A DNA stretch of 64,000 bases from Salipiger bermudensis (GTDB lineage: Bacteria > Pseudomonadota > Alphaproteobacteria > Rhodobacterales > Rhodobacteraceae). Of the stretch, positions 52,148 through 63,545 are shown one piece after another. Made by a program: the position numbers and the translations under genes. Positions within the stretch are counted from its first letter, which is position 1. Each line of letters starts with the position of its first letter. The stretch is from NCBI RefSeq assembly GCF_019801965.1, contig NZ_JAHVIA010000006.1, forward strand, positions 62,001 to 126,000, given 5' to 3'. The notes below the pieces were generated by a model. The model worked only from the letters and a program-made list of their open reading frames with translations, did no database searches and was not told where the DNA came from.

Positions 52148-53089
52148 ATGCCCGCTGAAACCTCCTTCGCCACACGCCCCGCCGAGCTCGGAGCGGCCCG
52201 CTGGAAGAGCGCCGCTCTGAGGGTGAAGGATGGCATCGGCGAGGACCGTCTCAGCCTGATCGCCGCCGGGGTGGCGTTTTTCGGTCTGCTGGCGATCTTT
52301 CCGGCGATCACCGCGCTGATGGCGGTGGCCGGACTGTTCCTCACGCCCGCCGACGTCACCGACCAGATCCAGCAGATCTCGGCCATGCTGCCCGACCGCG
52401 CCGCCGAAATCGTCATCGACCAGGCGAAGAGCGTGGCCGGCTCCGATGAGGGCGGGCTCGGACTCGCCGCCCTTCTGGGTCTCGGGCTGGCGCTCTACTC
52501 GGCCTCCGCCGGGGTGGGCAATCTCGTGGCCGGGCTGAACGTGGCCTATGGCGAGCGTGAGAGCCGCGGGTTCGTGAAGCTCAAGCTCACCACCATCGCG
52601 CTGACCTTCCTGCTCATCGTCGGGCTGGTGCTGGCCTTCGCCGGGGTGCTGGTCCTGCCCGGGGTGCTGGCGGTGATCCCGCTCGGCCGCACGGCGGAAC
52701 TGCTGCTCTCCGGACTGCGCTGGGTGCTGCTGCTGGGCTTCACAATGCTCGCCGTGGCGCTGATCTACCATTTCGGCCCCGACCGCCGTCCGGCGCAATG
52801 GCGCTGGATCACGCCCGGTGCGGCGATTGCCTGCGTATTGTGGATCATCACCTCGGTCGGCTTTTCGATCTACGCGGAGAATTTCGGCAGCTACCAGGAG
52901 ACCTTCGGCTCTCTCGCCGGCGTCGTCATCCTGTTGTTCTGGCTGTGGATTTCCGCTTTCGTCGTGCTGCTTGGCGGCAAGATCAACGCCGAGCTCGAGC
53001 ATGGGACCTGCGCCGACACCACGCGCGGCCCCCGCCGCCCGATGGGCGAGCGCGGCGCGGTGGTCGCCGACAGCCTGCCCGAGGACTGA
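52148..53089 (+). CDS. YihY/UPF0761 family membrane protein
   Basis: A 313-residue inner-membrane protein of the YihY (formerly 'ribonuclease BN'/BrkB) family with about six hydrophobic segments. Family blocks are RLSLIAAGVAFFGLLAIFPAITALMAVAGLF, LLGLGLALYSASAGVGNLVAGLNVAYGERESRGFVKLKLTTIALTF and SYQETFGSLAGVVILLFWLWISAFVVLLGGKINAELEH. The biochemical function is unknown. It begins about 200 bases from the divergent PQQ dehydrogenase anchor gene and converges on the FAD oxidase with 3 bases between stops. Confidence 0.9.
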   Translation: MPAETSFATRPAELGAARWKSAALRVKDGIGEDRLSLIAAGVAFFGLLAIFPAITALMAVAGLFLTPADVTDQIQQISAMLPDRAAEIVIDQAKSVAGSDEGGLGLAALLGLGLALYSASAGVGNLVAGLNVAYGERESRGFVKLKLTTIALTFLLIVGLVLAFAGVLVLPGVLAVIPLGRTAELLLSGLRWVLLLGFTMLAVALIYHFGPDRRPAQWRWITPGAAIACVLWIITSVGFSIYAENFGSYQETFGSLAGVVILLFWLWISAFVVLLGGKINAELEHGTCADTTRGPRRPMGERGAVVADSLPED

Positions 53090-53092
53090 GCC

Positions 53093-54205
53093 TCAGCGCA
53101 CGCGCAGCCCGGCGACCCGCTCGGCAATCGCCAGAGACGCGGTGAGCCCGGGGCTCTCGATGCCGAAGAGGTTGACCAGCCCCGCCACCCCGTGCCGCTC
53201 GGGCCCGTCGATGCGGAAATCCGCCGCCGGCGCATCCGGCCCGGAGAGCTTCGGCCGGATGCCGCAATAGGTCGGCGCGAGCGCGCCCTCGGGCAGCCCG
53301 GGCCAGTACTTGCGGATTTCGCTCTGGAAATGCCCCGCGCGCGCGCCGTTGACGCGGTAATCGACATCGTCGATCCACTCGACGTCCGGGCCGAAGCGCA
53401 TGCCACCGCCGAGATCGAGCGTCAGATGCACGCCCAGCCCGCCGGGCTCGGGCACCGGATAGATCAGCCGTGAGAAGGCCGCGCGACCGGGCAGCGCGAA
53501 ATAGTTGCCGCGGGCGTAGCGCGTCTGCGGCACATGCGCCGCGCTCAACCCCTCGATGCCCGCCGCAAGCTCGGAGGCGTGCAGCCCGGCGGCATTGACG
53601 AACCGCCCGCAGCCCATGGTAAACCGCTCACCGCTCGCGACATCCTCGCTGGTGACCTCGAAGCCCGGGCCGGTTGCGCGCACCCCGATCACCCGTGTGC
53701 CCACGCTCAGGAGCGCGTCGGCTTGCTCGGCCTGCCCCAGCAGCGACAGCATCAGCGCGTGGCTGTCGACGATGCCGGTCGAGGGCGAAATCAGCGCCGC
53801 CTTGCAGGCCAGCTCGGGTTCCATCGCCTGCGCCTCCTCCGCCGGAATCAGCCGCAGATCATGCACCCCCGCCGCCTCGGCCTTGGCGCGGATGCCCTCG
53901 AGCGCCGCCACCTGATCGTCGGACGTTGCCACGATCAGCTTGCCGCAGCGCCGATGCGGTACGCCGAAGGCCTCGGCATAGTCGTAGAGCCGCGCCTTGC
54001 CCTCGACGCAGAGCTGAGCCTTCAGGCTGCCGGTCGGATAGTAGATCCCGGCATGGATCACCTCCGAGTTACGCGAAGAGGTGCCGGTGCCAAAAGCCTC
54101 CTCCGGCTCGAGGATCAGAACCTCGTCGCCGCGCTGTGCGAGCGTCCGCGCAATGGCGAGCCCGACAACCCCGGCGCCGGCGATGATGCAGTCGACCTTG
54201 TCCAT
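53093..54205 (-). CDS. FAD-dependent oxidoreductase, L-2-hydroxyglutarate oxidase (LhgO)-like
   Basis: A 370-residue DAO-family flavoprotein. The FAD motif [29 protein letters not shown] is at residues 4-32, followed by [32 protein letters not shown], the signature of the LhgO group. [24 protein letters not shown] and [21 protein letters not shown] complete the pattern. Such enzymes oxidise L-2-hydroxyglutarate or related 2-hydroxy acids and feed electrons to the quinone pool. ATG 54205 is chosen since the FAD motif follows at once. It stands alone, converging on the YihY gene. Confidence 0.87.
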   Translation of the reverse strand: MDKVDCIIAGAGVVGLAIARTLAQRGDEVLILEPEEAFGTGTSSRNSEVIHAGIYYPTGSLKAQLCVEGKARLYDYAEAFGVPHRRCGKLIVATSDDQVAALEGIRAKAEAAGVHDLRLIPAEEAQAMEPELACKAALISPSTGIVDSHALMLSLLGQAEQADALLSVGTRVIGVRATGPGFEVTSEDVASGERFTMGCGRFVNAAGLHASELAAGIEGLSAAHVPQTRYARGNYFALPGRAAFSRLIYPVPEPGGLGVHLTLDLGGGMRFGPDVEWIDDVDYRVNGARAGHFQSEIRKYWPGLPEGALAPTYCGIRPKLSGPDAPAADFRIDGPERHGVAGLVNLFGIESPGLTASLAIAERVAGLRVR

Positions 54206-54534
54206 GCGTCGGTCATGCCATCGCGCCCCGCGCCGGGCAAGCGGCAACGGCGAGTCGCCGGCCCGACGCTTGTTTCTTTATTGCGCGCCCGCGCGTGGCA
54301 TTCGCCTCCGCTTTTCAAGCCCCATTCAACTCTTTGTGCAATCCACGGCACAAAATAACAATGCTAACGTAAACACCGTTCAAATTACTTAGAACTGACT
54401 GATTTTTCGCGTTATTATTATGATCAAAATCCAAATCATGTATTTCCCGATCAATATTTCGCCCGGAAAACTTCAACCCTATATAGCCGTGGCCAGCCCA
54501 AAGAGACTGACAAAACAAGAAATGGAGCTGAACA
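54206..54534. other. AT-rich divergent promoter region
   Basis: This 329-base region separates the LhgO-like and outer-membrane-barrel genes. The part at 54330-54480 is very A+T-rich and includes TATATAG at 54480-54486, a likely minus-10 element region for the barrel gene. GGAG at about 54523-54526 is its ribosome site. No gene or hairpin of note is seen. Confidence 0.5.
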
Positions 54535-55137
54535 ATGGCACTCAAGAATGTTGCCCTCCCTGCCCTGCTCGCCGGCGCCATTGCCGCACCGGCCTTTGCA
54601 GGCAACCTCGAGCCCGTCGCGGCCGATCCCTATGTCCTGCCCGTGTCGAGCCAGTCGGCCGGCCGCGACTGGACCGGCTTCTCGCTCGGCGGACAGATCG
54701 GCTACGGTGGGTTCGACACCGACGGCGCAGCCAACACCTCGAAGGACAAAGGTCTTTACGGCATCAAGGCGGGCTATGACCGCGACTTCGGCAACTGGGT
54801 CGGTGGCGTGGGCATCCAGTATGACTGGACCGATGCGGACCTCGGCTCGGCCGGGACCGTCGACGGCCTGCTGCGCATCGGCGGCCGTGCCGGTGTCGCC
54901 CCGCGCGACACCTTCTTCTACGGCACCGCAGGCTATGCGAAGGCCTATACCAGCGGCGGCAGCCTGAACGCCAAGGACTCCGATGGCTACTACCTCGGCG
55001 TCGGCGCGGAGACCTTCGTCACCGACAACTGGACCCTCGGCACAGAGGTTGTCTACAACCGCTTCGAGGATTTCAACGCCAAGAAACTGGGACTGGACGC
55101 GACCACGCTGAACGTCTCGCTCAACTATCGCTTCTGA
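54535..55137 (+). CDS. Outer-membrane beta-barrel protein (Omp25/OmpW-like porin family)
   Basis: A 200-residue protein with a clear signal peptide (cleavage AFA-GNL at about residue 22). About eight amphipathic strands follow, for example WTGFSLGGQIGYGGF, GLYGIKAGYDRDFGNWVGGVGIQYDWTDADL and TTLNVSLNYRF. It ends in Phe, the usual recognition signal for barrel insertion. This is the common small outer-membrane barrel of Alphaproteobacteria (Omp25/31, RopB type). It is followed by a good terminator and is probably monocistronic and well expressed. Confidence 0.88.
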   Translation: MALKNVALPALLAGAIAAPAFAGNLEPVAADPYVLPVSSQSAGRDWTGFSLGGQIGYGGFDTDGAANTSKDKGLYGIKAGYDRDFGNWVGGVGIQYDWTDADLGSAGTVDGLLRIGGRAGVAPRDTFFYGTAGYAKAYTSGGSLNAKDSDGYYLGVGAETFVTDNWTLGTEVVYNRFEDFNAKKLGLDATTLNVSLNYRF

Positions 55138-55156
55138 TCCCCCAGAGGCGAATTGA

Positions 55157-55190
55157 GGTGCCCATTCCGAATATCGGGATGGGCGCCTTT
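55157..55190 (+). terminator. Terminator of the outer-membrane protein gene
   Basis: The arms GGTGCCCATTCCGA (55157-55170) and TCGGGATGGGCGCC (55174-55187) form a 14-bp stem with two G-T pairs and a 3-base loop, followed by TTT. Confidence 0.85.
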
Positions 55191-55330
55191 AATTGCTAAG
55201 TTGGAAAACCAAAACGGAATCTGATTTAGTAAATATAGCGCCGTTGTAATTAATTACCCACCCAAACCAAGCCTTCACGAATATTATTCTCCAATTCGCT
55301 CCGAGAAACGCCGCAGGAAAACCCTACCCG

Positions 55331-56575
55331 TCAAACCGGGGCGGTCCGGGAGCGCGCCATGACACGGCCGCTCAGCATCAGCAGCAGAAGCACCGGCGCC
55401 GGTTGCAGGCTCCAGGCGAAGGCGGCGAGATAGCAGAGATAGGGCAGGAACCACGCCGCGTACCAAGCGATCTGCGCCACTGCCTGCGAGCGCGTCGGGA
55501 ACAGCGCCCTCGGCTCTCCCACCCAGAGCACCAGCATGACCTGAAGGATCACGAGGTCGTAGTAGAAGCTGTAGGGCAGCAGCAGGAAGGTCCCGAGGCT
55601 GAACCAGGTGATCCAGTCGCGCAGCGTTCCTCCCTGCCCCGGCCAGCTGCGCCAGAGCAGCAGCAGCGTCAGCACCGCAACGCCCCCGTGCAGCAGGTAG
55701 GCCGTGCCGGTCTCGAGCCCGGCGAGCCGCCCGGCGATGAAGGTGGTCGGCATCAGCTTCAGCAACAGCCCGCGCCATTGCTCGACCACAACCCGCTGCT
55801 GCGCGGTGGTCTCGGTGAAGAAGAGCTGCCACGGCTCGGCTCCGTAGAGCGCCAGCGTCAGGGCGACGATCACCGACAGGCAGACCGCTCCCGCCGCCAC
55901 GATGCGCCATTGCCGGCGCAGCAGCACCATCGGCAGCGCCAGAAGCCCCAGATGCGGCTTCACCGTGAGGAGCGCCCAGCACAGCCCGGCCCCGAGCCAG
56001 CGGCGGCGCTCGGCCAGCACCAGCGCCAGCAGCAGCAGCCCGGCGGTATAGGTGCCGTTCTGCCCGGCCAGCAGGTTCACGGTCACCGCAGGAGACAGTA
56101 CCACCGGCGCGAGCCAGACAAGCGGCACCCCGGCGAGCCGCGCGCCGAGGCAGGTCAGTGCCAGCCCGCCGAGGGTCCAGAGCCCCAGCGCGACGAAATA
56201 CGGCAGCCACGCCGCGAGCTGCGCCAACGGAAACATGTGCGGCGGGTAGGACCAGTTGTGGACCGTGTAGTCGCGCCCGAGATGCGCCTGCATTGCCTCG
56301 ACATAGGCTGCCTGGTCGAAAAGCGTCGGCATCTCCCCCTGCCCCAGCAGCGTTCCGGCGAAATGCAGGTTGAGAAAATCCCGCCCGAGCAGCAGCCCGG
56401 CGGCGTCGTATCCGCTCGCCTGAAGGCCCGAGAGATAGAATAGGTAGAGCGCGCCGCTCGAGACCAGCGTCAGCAGCAGCGTTGCGGCGTAGGCAAGGGA
56501 AAGCGGATTTCCTGACGGCACGACGGCCCCCTGACAAAGAACTTCCGGGGAAACCTGTCGAAGGGTCGGGTGCAT
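55331..56575 (-). CDS. Glycosyltransferase family 87 (DUF2029), polyprenyl-phosphate-mannose type
   Basis: A 414-residue polytopic membrane protein with about ten hydrophobic segments, of the GT-C fold class GT87/DUF2029. Characteristic pieces are LGRDFLNLHFAGTLLGQGEMPTLFD with the acidic residue in the first outer loop, NWSYPPHMFPLAQLAAWLPY, VNLLAGQNGTYTAGLLLLALVLAERRRWLGAGLCWALLTVKPHLGLLALPMVLLRRQW, and YSFYYDLVIL near the C-terminus. Such enzymes transfer mannose or similar sugars from a polyprenyl phosphate donor at the outer face of the inner membrane. The acceptor is unknown. It is a single gene between icd and the outer-membrane protein. Confidence 0.82.
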   Translation of the reverse strand: MHPTLRQVSPEVLCQGAVVPSGNPLSLAYAATLLLTLVSSGALYLFYLSGLQASGYDAAGLLLGRDFLNLHFAGTLLGQGEMPTLFDQAAYVEAMQAHLGRDYTVHNWSYPPHMFPLAQLAAWLPYFVALGLWTLGGLALTCLGARLAGVPLVWLAPVVLSPAVTVNLLAGQNGTYTAGLLLLALVLAERRRWLGAGLCWALLTVKPHLGLLALPMVLLRRQWRIVAAGAVCLSVIVALTLALYGAEPWQLFFTETTAQQRVVVEQWRGLLLKLMPTTFIAGRLAGLETGTAYLLHGGVAVLTLLLLWRSWPGQGGTLRDWITWFSLGTFLLLPYSFYYDLVILQVMLVLWVGEPRALFPTRSQAVAQIAWYAAWFLPYLCYLAAFAWSLQPAPVLLLLMLSGRVMARSRTAPV

Positions 56576-56649
56576 CGCAACCGCTGCAGGAGCGCGGCGC
56601 GGACGTGGCCGGGAAGGTGTCGCGTTTTTGCCCTCGACCGGGCCTGAGC

Positions 56650-56677
56650 CCCCCGCCCTCGCACGCGAGGACGGGGG
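56650..56677 (-). terminator. Terminator of icd
   Basis: CCCCCGCCCTCG (56650-56661) pairs with CGAGGACGGGGG (56666-56677) with one mismatch around a CACG loop, 15 bases after the icd stop. No strong T-run follows on the minus strand. Confidence 0.6.
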
Positions 56678-56692
56678 TAGATCAGCGAAGGA

Positions 56693-58897
<2,205 letters not shown>

Positions 58898-59053
58898 GTT
58901 TTCAGAGCCCCTCCAAGGTCATGGGAAAACGCCGGCAAGGATCCCGGCGGCGGATTACGCGCAAGGCATTAGCATCCCGAGCCCCGGTCTTAAAGCGCCT
59001 ATCGGGGGCTTGGGGGCGCTGTTTGCGCCGGACAGTGCCGAAGCGGGGGCCGT

Positions 59054-61000
59054 TCAGGCCGCGAATGGCAGCCAGACCGTGAACACCGCGCCGCCCTCGG
59101 GCGAGTTGGCGGCCGAGATGATCCCGCCCGCGCCCTGCACGATGCTCTGCGAGATCGACAGGCCCAGCCCGGTGCCCTCGCCGCGCCGCGTGGTGAAGAA
59201 CGGGTCGAACAGCGAGGCCAGCGCCTCCTCGGCAATTCCCGGTCCGCTGTCACGCACGGTGAGCGCCACGCCCACGATGCCCTCGCGCGTCTCTTCCGCG
59301 AGGCTCAGCCAGAGATGGCCACGCCCGCCCATCGCCTGCGCCGCGTTGAGGATCAGGTTGATCGCCACCTGCTGCATCTCGCCCGCATCGATCGCCACCG
59401 GCGGCAGCTCCGGCAGCTCTGTCTCCACCTCGATGGCGCCCTTGCTCAGCGCATGGTCTACCAGCATCAGCGCATCCTCGACCACCGGCGCCAGCGCCAC
59501 AGTCTCGGCGCAGTCGGAATACTCGGAAGGTTGCGCGAATTTCAGCAGCTTGCCGACGATCGCCTCCATCCGCATCACCTGCCGATCGATCAGAGAAAGC
59601 TCGGTCTCGACCCGGGCGGCCTCCTCGCCAAGCTCCATGCGGATGACATCGACATTGCCCTGAATGACGGCCATCGGGTTGTTGATCTCATGCGCCACGC
59701 CGGCGGTGATCTCGCCGATGGCGGCGAGCTTCTCGCTCATCACCAGCTGGCGGAAGGTCTGCTCCAGCTTGGCATTGGCCTCGCGCAGCTCGGCGGTACG
59801 GGTGTCGACCCGGTCTTCCAGCTCCTCGGCCCAGGCGCGCAGCTTGAGGTCGCGGTCCTGCACCTGGTCGAGCAGGTCATCGAGATGGCCCGCGACCTGT
59901 CCGATCTCGTCGCGCGCGCCGACCGGGCCGATGCGCGCCGCGAGATTGCCGCGCCCGACCCGGCGCATGGTCTGGGTCATGCGCTCGAGCGGCGCGAAGA
60001 TGCCCTTGGCCAGCCAAAGAAACACTGGCGCGGAAAGCAGCAGCACGCCCGCGAAGGCCGCCATCATCCACAGGTAGGCATCGCGCTTGGCCTGCGCGAA
60101 GGGCGCCTCGAGCATCCCCACATAGAGCATCCCGACCCGCTGCCCGAAGCTGTCGGAGAGCGGCAGATAGCCCGAGATGTACCAGTCGTTGACCACGAAG
60201 GCGCGGTCGAGCCATGTCTGGCCCTCGTCGAGCACCGCCTGCCGCACCGAGGCTGAGACCCGCGTGCCGAGCGCCCGCACATCCTCGAAGAGCCGCACGT
60301 TGGTCGAGATGCGCACGTCGTCGAGAAACAGCGTCGCGGTGCCCTGCCGTGTGCCGCCGGTGACCGGGTTGAGATAGACCAGCGCGTTGATCGCGTCGAT
60401 GAAGCCGAGATTGCCGTTGAGCAGGATGCCCCCCACCAGCACGCCCTCATGGCCCGGCAGGCGCACCGGGCTCGCCGCGTGCACGACCATGCCGCGATCC
60501 TCGACCCGCCGGTCGGTGGGCACCGCGGCGGTGGTCTCGATCAGGTCGATGCGGGCGCGGGTCTCGAGATTGCCCGGCAGCGCCGCCAAGACCTCGGGCG
60601 GGAAGATGTCGATGGCGGTCTCGGCGCGCCCCCGGCGGGCGGCGTCGATCACCGGCCAGCGGCTGCCGATGCCGTCGCTCGGAGCCGATGGCAGGTAATA
60701 GAGGAAATCCAGACCCAGCTCGGTGCGCTTGGCGTCAAGAAAGCGCGGATCGGGGCCGTTGCCACCGAAGGCGGTGTCGAAGGCCAGCGACTCCGCCACC
60801 CCGGTCAGTTCCTCGCCAGTGCGGGTCATCAGCTGCGAGAGATATTGCTCGGCGATGCGCAGGTCGCTCTGCACGTTGGCCGCCAGAACCTTGTCGTAAT
60901 CGCCGGTCCAACGGGTCATGCCGAGCAAGAGCAGCAACGGCATCAACAGAACCAGCGGCGCCAGCGCAAGGATCAGCAGGCGCAGGCGAACGGTGGTCAT
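59054..61000 (-). CDS. Membrane sensor histidine kinase with extracytoplasmic Cache-like domain
   Basis: A 648-residue kinase. Transmembrane segments are at about residues 6-28 and 312-332. Between them is a large periplasmic sensor domain (about 280 residues, consistent with a Cache-type fold). A HAMP domain (about 332-385), a coiled coil, a dimerisation domain with the phospho-accepting His437 in EITAGVAHEINNPMAVIQGN, and an ATPase domain with NLILNAAQAMGG (N box), RDSGPGIA (G1), FFTTRRGEGTGLGLSIS (F/G2) follow. No receiver domain or response regulator is adjacent, so its partner is not known. ATG 61000 is chosen; ATG 61021 would add seven residues. icd lies about 155 bases downstream. Confidence 0.88.
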   Translation of the reverse strand: MTTVRLRLLILALAPLVLLMPLLLLLGMTRWTGDYDKVLAANVQSDLRIAEQYLSQLMTRTGEELTGVAESLAFDTAFGGNGPDPRFLDAKRTELGLDFLYYLPSAPSDGIGSRWPVIDAARRGRAETAIDIFPPEVLAALPGNLETRARIDLIETTAAVPTDRRVEDRGMVVHAASPVRLPGHEGVLVGGILLNGNLGFIDAINALVYLNPVTGGTRQGTATLFLDDVRISTNVRLFEDVRALGTRVSASVRQAVLDEGQTWLDRAFVVNDWYISGYLPLSDSFGQRVGMLYVGMLEAPFAQAKRDAYLWMMAAFAGVLLLSAPVFLWLAKGIFAPLERMTQTMRRVGRGNLAARIGPVGARDEIGQVAGHLDDLLDQVQDRDLKLRAWAEELEDRVDTRTAELREANAKLEQTFRQLVMSEKLAAIGEITAGVAHEINNPMAVIQGNVDVIRMELGEEAARVETELSLIDRQVMRMEAIVGKLLKFAQPSEYSDCAETVALAPVVEDALMLVDHALSKGAIEVETELPELPPVAIDAGEMQQVAINLILNAAQAMGGRGHLWLSLAEETREGIVGVALTVRDSGPGIAEEALASLFDPFFTTRRGEGTGLGLSISQSIVQGAGGIISAANSPEGGAVFTVWLPFAA

Positions 61001-61064
61001 GGGGCGGGTCCCGAAGCTCATCGGGGCCGAGCGTAGCACGGCCCCGGCGCGTGGTCAGCGCGGA

Positions 61065-61559
61065 TCAGTGATGATGCGGCTCGTCGTCGAGCGAGCCGTG
61101 AATGGCGAACTGGTCGAGCCCCGCGTCGCTGGACTCGATGACCCGGTAGGCCTCGCGCACGCCGGACTCGCTGAGCTCCCGCGCCACGGTCAGCAGCGTG
61201 TTGGGCGCGTGGTCGTCGCAGAGCGCGACCATCTGGGCCAGCTCTTCCTGCGCCACCGGCCGTGCGGCCTCGGTGGAGGGCGCGCCGTAATAGGTCACGA
61301 AATGCTCGGCCAGCCGGTCGGTCAGCGCCTCGAGCTCGGCGGGCTCCAGCGCGGTCACGGCGACAAAGGTCACCCGGCCGAATGTCTCGAGCCCGAGCCA
61401 GCCGTTGGAGAAAGCCTGACGCGGCTTGCCGGTCAGGTCGCCCTCGGTCCAGTTGGAGAACTCGAACCCGCCCGAGATGCACCACTCGCCGGTGCGGGCC
61501 GGCGAGGCATAGACGCGCATGTCGCTCTCGTCGAAATGGATGGCGCGGGCGAGCTTCAT
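61065..61559 (-). CDS. DUF6505-type protein of the formate dehydrogenase region
   Basis: A 164-residue protein that begins MKLARAIHFDESDMRVYASPARTGEWCISGGFEF and carries FSNWTEGDLTGKPRQAFSNGWLGLETFGRVTFVAV and an alpha-helical C-terminal half ending in His residues (DDEPHHH). I recognise it as DUF6505, a family common in Rhodobacteraceae near formate-dehydrogenase maturation genes. Its function is unknown. It overlaps the upstream biotin/lipoate-ligase-like gene by ATGA and is the last gene of the cluster that enters from the right edge. The His tail might bind a metal, but that is speculation. Confidence 0.75.
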   Translation of the reverse strand: MKLARAIHFDESDMRVYASPARTGEWCISGGFEFSNWTEGDLTGKPRQAFSNGWLGLETFGRVTFVAVTALEPAELEALTDRLAEHFVTYYGAPSTEAARPVAQEELAQMVALCDDHAPNTLLTVARELSESGVREAYRVIESSDAGLDQFAIHGSLDDEPHHH

Positions 61560-62266
61560 GGGGCGGGCTCCAGAACGGTTGTCAGCGGGATGAGATGGGT
61601 GGTCTCGCCATCGCGCAGCAGCATGCCGAAGGCCTCGTCGACGCCGAGGAAGGTGCCGGTGAGGCCGTCGCGGGAGATCTCCTCCCCGATGTCCTGCGCC
61701 AGACCGCGCCACTCGGAATGCAGGGCGCGGTTGCCTTCCTCGTCCCAGCGGTTGATCCAGTTGAGGCTGTGCCGTGCCCAGGCCTCGATCAGCGCCGGCG
61801 GCGAGACCTCTGCGCAGCCCTCGGCATAGAGCGAGGTCTGGTCGGGCGTGTCGCCGGGGCGGTCGCTGGCGGGGATCAGCGGCAAGGTGAAGCCAATGAC
61901 CAGCCAGTCGGGAACGGCGTCGGGATCGGTGACCGAGGCCATGGCGCGGAAGCGCCCGCAGGCGGCACCGTTGACCCGGATGCCGCCATCCCAGTCGAGA
62001 TGTACCGCGACCTCGGGCGGCGCCATCACGCCAAGCGCGTTCTGGAAGCCCACGCCGCAGAGCGGCAGCATCGCCATCGCCTGCGCGAGCGGCACCTCGG
62101 GGGCAAAGACCAGCGCCGCCTGCGCCACGCTGGCGTTGACGCGATAGGCCACCAGCCCCGCGTCGCAGCCCAGCAGCGCGCGCTGGCAGGCATGGTCGAA
62201 GGCGTCGGTCGAGACCTCCTCGCCCCAGAGCAGCGGCGGAAACGCCAGTGCCTCGGCCTCGCTCAT
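61556..62266 (-). CDS. Biotin/lipoate protein ligase-family protein with DUF4444-like C-terminus
   Basis: A 236-residue protein. The N-terminal two thirds resemble the biotin/lipoate protein ligase fold (FPPLLWGEEVSTDAFDHACQRALLGCDAGLVAYR, DWDGGIRVNGAACGRFRAMAS), although the catalytic GRGRxGR of BirA is not evident. The C-terminal third, beginning near WINRWDEEGNRALHSEWRGL and containing GTFLGVDEAFGMLLRDGETTHLIPL, matches the DUF4444-type segment. It overlaps mrp (ATGA) upstream and the DUF6505 gene downstream. Its acceptor protein is unknown, and it may not be a true ligase. Confidence 0.78.
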   Translation of the reverse strand: MSEAEALAFPPLLWGEEVSTDAFDHACQRALLGCDAGLVAYRVNASVAQAALVFAPEVPLAQAMAMLPLCGVGFQNALGVMAPPEVAVHLDWDGGIRVNGAACGRFRAMASVTDPDAVPDWLVIGFTLPLIPASDRPGDTPDQTSLYAEGCAEVSPPALIEAWARHSLNWINRWDEEGNRALHSEWRGLAQDIGEEISRDGLTGTFLGVDEAFGMLLRDGETTHLIPLTTVLEPAP

Positions 62267-63327
62267 GCCACCCCCTTCGCCACCAGCGCCGCGGCGACGT
62301 CGTGAAACGCCTTGGCCTGCCCGCTGTCGGGCTGGCTTACCACGATGGGCGCGCCGCCGTCGGAGGCCAGCCGGATCTGCAGGTCGAGCGGGATCTCGGC
62401 CAGCAGCGGCACGCCGAGCTTGGCCGCCTCGGAGGCGACACCGCCATGGCCGAAGACATGCTCCTCGTGGCCGCAGGCCGAGCAGATATGCGTCGACATG
62501 TTCTCGATCATGCCAAGCAACGGCACGTTGAGCTGCTTGAACATGTCGATGCCCTTGCGCGCATCCAGAAGCGCCACGTCCTGCGGCGTCGAGACCACGA
62601 TGGCGCCGTCGACCTGCGCCTTCTGGCTCAGCGTCATCTGCACGTCGCCGGTGCCGGGCGGAAGATCGACCAGCAGCACGTCGAGCGCGCCCCATTGCAC
62701 CTGCATCATCATCTGCTGCAGCGCGCCCATCAGCATCGGCCCGCGCCAGACCACCGCCTGATCATCGTTGGTCATCAGGCCGATTGACATCATGGTGACG
62801 CCGTGGTTGCGCAGCGGCAGGATGGTCTTGCCATCCGGGCTCGCCGGGCGGCCCGAGACGCCAAGCATCCGCGGCTGGCTCGGCCCGTAGACATCGGCAT
62901 CGAGCAGACCGACGCGCCGGCCCTGCTGCGCCAGCGCGCAGGCGAGGTTCGACGACACGGTCGACTTGCCCACCCCGCCCTTGCCGCTGGCAATGGCGAT
63001 GATGTGGTTGACGCCGGGGATCTTCTGCGGCCCCTGAGGCTCGGCCTTGCGGGCGCGCAGCTCGGGCGGCGCTTTCTCGGTGTGGCCGGTCATCACGATC
63101 GACACCGACGCGACGCCCTCGGCGGCCTTCAGCGCCGCCTCGGCCTCGTCCTTCACCTTGGTGTAGGCGGTGCTGGCGCTCGGCGGGATCTCCATGACGA
63201 AACGCACCGCGCCCGCCTCGTCGACGTTGAGCGCGCGGACCACGCCGCTCGAAAGGATATCGCCGCCCGCGACCGGGTCGGCGATGCTCTTCAGGACGGC
63301 CTGAACCGCCTCTCTGCTGGCTGGCAA
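62263..63327 (-). CDS. mrp: Iron-sulfur carrier ATPase Mrp/ApbC
   Basis: A 354-residue MRP/NBP35-family P-loop ATPase that carries iron-sulfur clusters to target proteins. An N-terminal DUF59/MIP18-like domain (residues 1-90) is followed by the deviant Walker A IAIASGKGGVGKSTVSSNLA (about 110-129). VDLPPGTGDVQMTLSQ, VSTPQDVALLDARKGIDMFKQLNVPLLGMIENMSTHICSACGHEEHVFGHGG then follow, with the CxxC that holds a bridging 4Fe-4S cluster. In this cluster it probably serves assembly of the multi-cluster formate dehydrogenase. It is 3 bases after the DUF6494 gene. Confidence 0.92.
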   Translation of the reverse strand: MPASREAVQAVLKSIADPVAGGDILSSGVVRALNVDEAGAVRFVMEIPPSASTAYTKVKDEAEAALKAAEGVASVSIVMTGHTEKAPPELRARKAEPQGPQKIPGVNHIIAIASGKGGVGKSTVSSNLACALAQQGRRVGLLDADVYGPSQPRMLGVSGRPASPDGKTILPLRNHGVTMMSIGLMTNDDQAVVWRGPMLMGALQQMMMQVQWGALDVLLVDLPPGTGDVQMTLSQKAQVDGAIVVSTPQDVALLDARKGIDMFKQLNVPLLGMIENMSTHICSACGHEEHVFGHGGVASEAAKLGVPLLAEIPLDLQIRLASDGGAPIVVSQPDSGQAKAFHDVAAALVAKGVA

Positions 63328-63330
63328 GGT

Positions 63331-63522
63331 TTACTCCTGTCCCTTGATCTCGCCGTCGACCTCATGGGTCAGACCAAGCTCTTCAATGGTCACCACCGCC
63401 TTGACCTTGAAGGTCTTGCCGGCGGTGTCGGCGCCGCGCATGGCCTCCTCGATGGCCTGCTGCGAGGTGACGCCCACCTGCTTGAGGAACTTGCGCATGG
63501 ACATGTTGAAATCGTCGCTCAT
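63331..63522 (-). CDS. Small DUF6494-type protein
   Basis: A 63-residue protein, MSDDFNMSMRKFLKQVGVTS at the N-terminus followed by QQAIEEAMRGADTAGKTFKVKAV and VTIEELGLTHEVDGEIKGQE. I recognise the DUF6494 family, found in Rhodobacteraceae and relatives beside mrp and formate dehydrogenase genes. The function is unknown. A GGGAGG ribosome site (revcomp of CCTCCC at 63526-63531) precedes the ATG. Its tight spacing to mrp (3 bases) and conserved order support it being a real gene despite its size. Confidence 0.82.
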   Translation of the reverse strand: MSDDFNMSMRKFLKQVGVTSQQAIEEAMRGADTAGKTFKVKAVVTIEELGLTHEVDGEIKGQE

Positions 63523-63545
63523 CGTGGCCTCCCTGTCTGGCGCGC

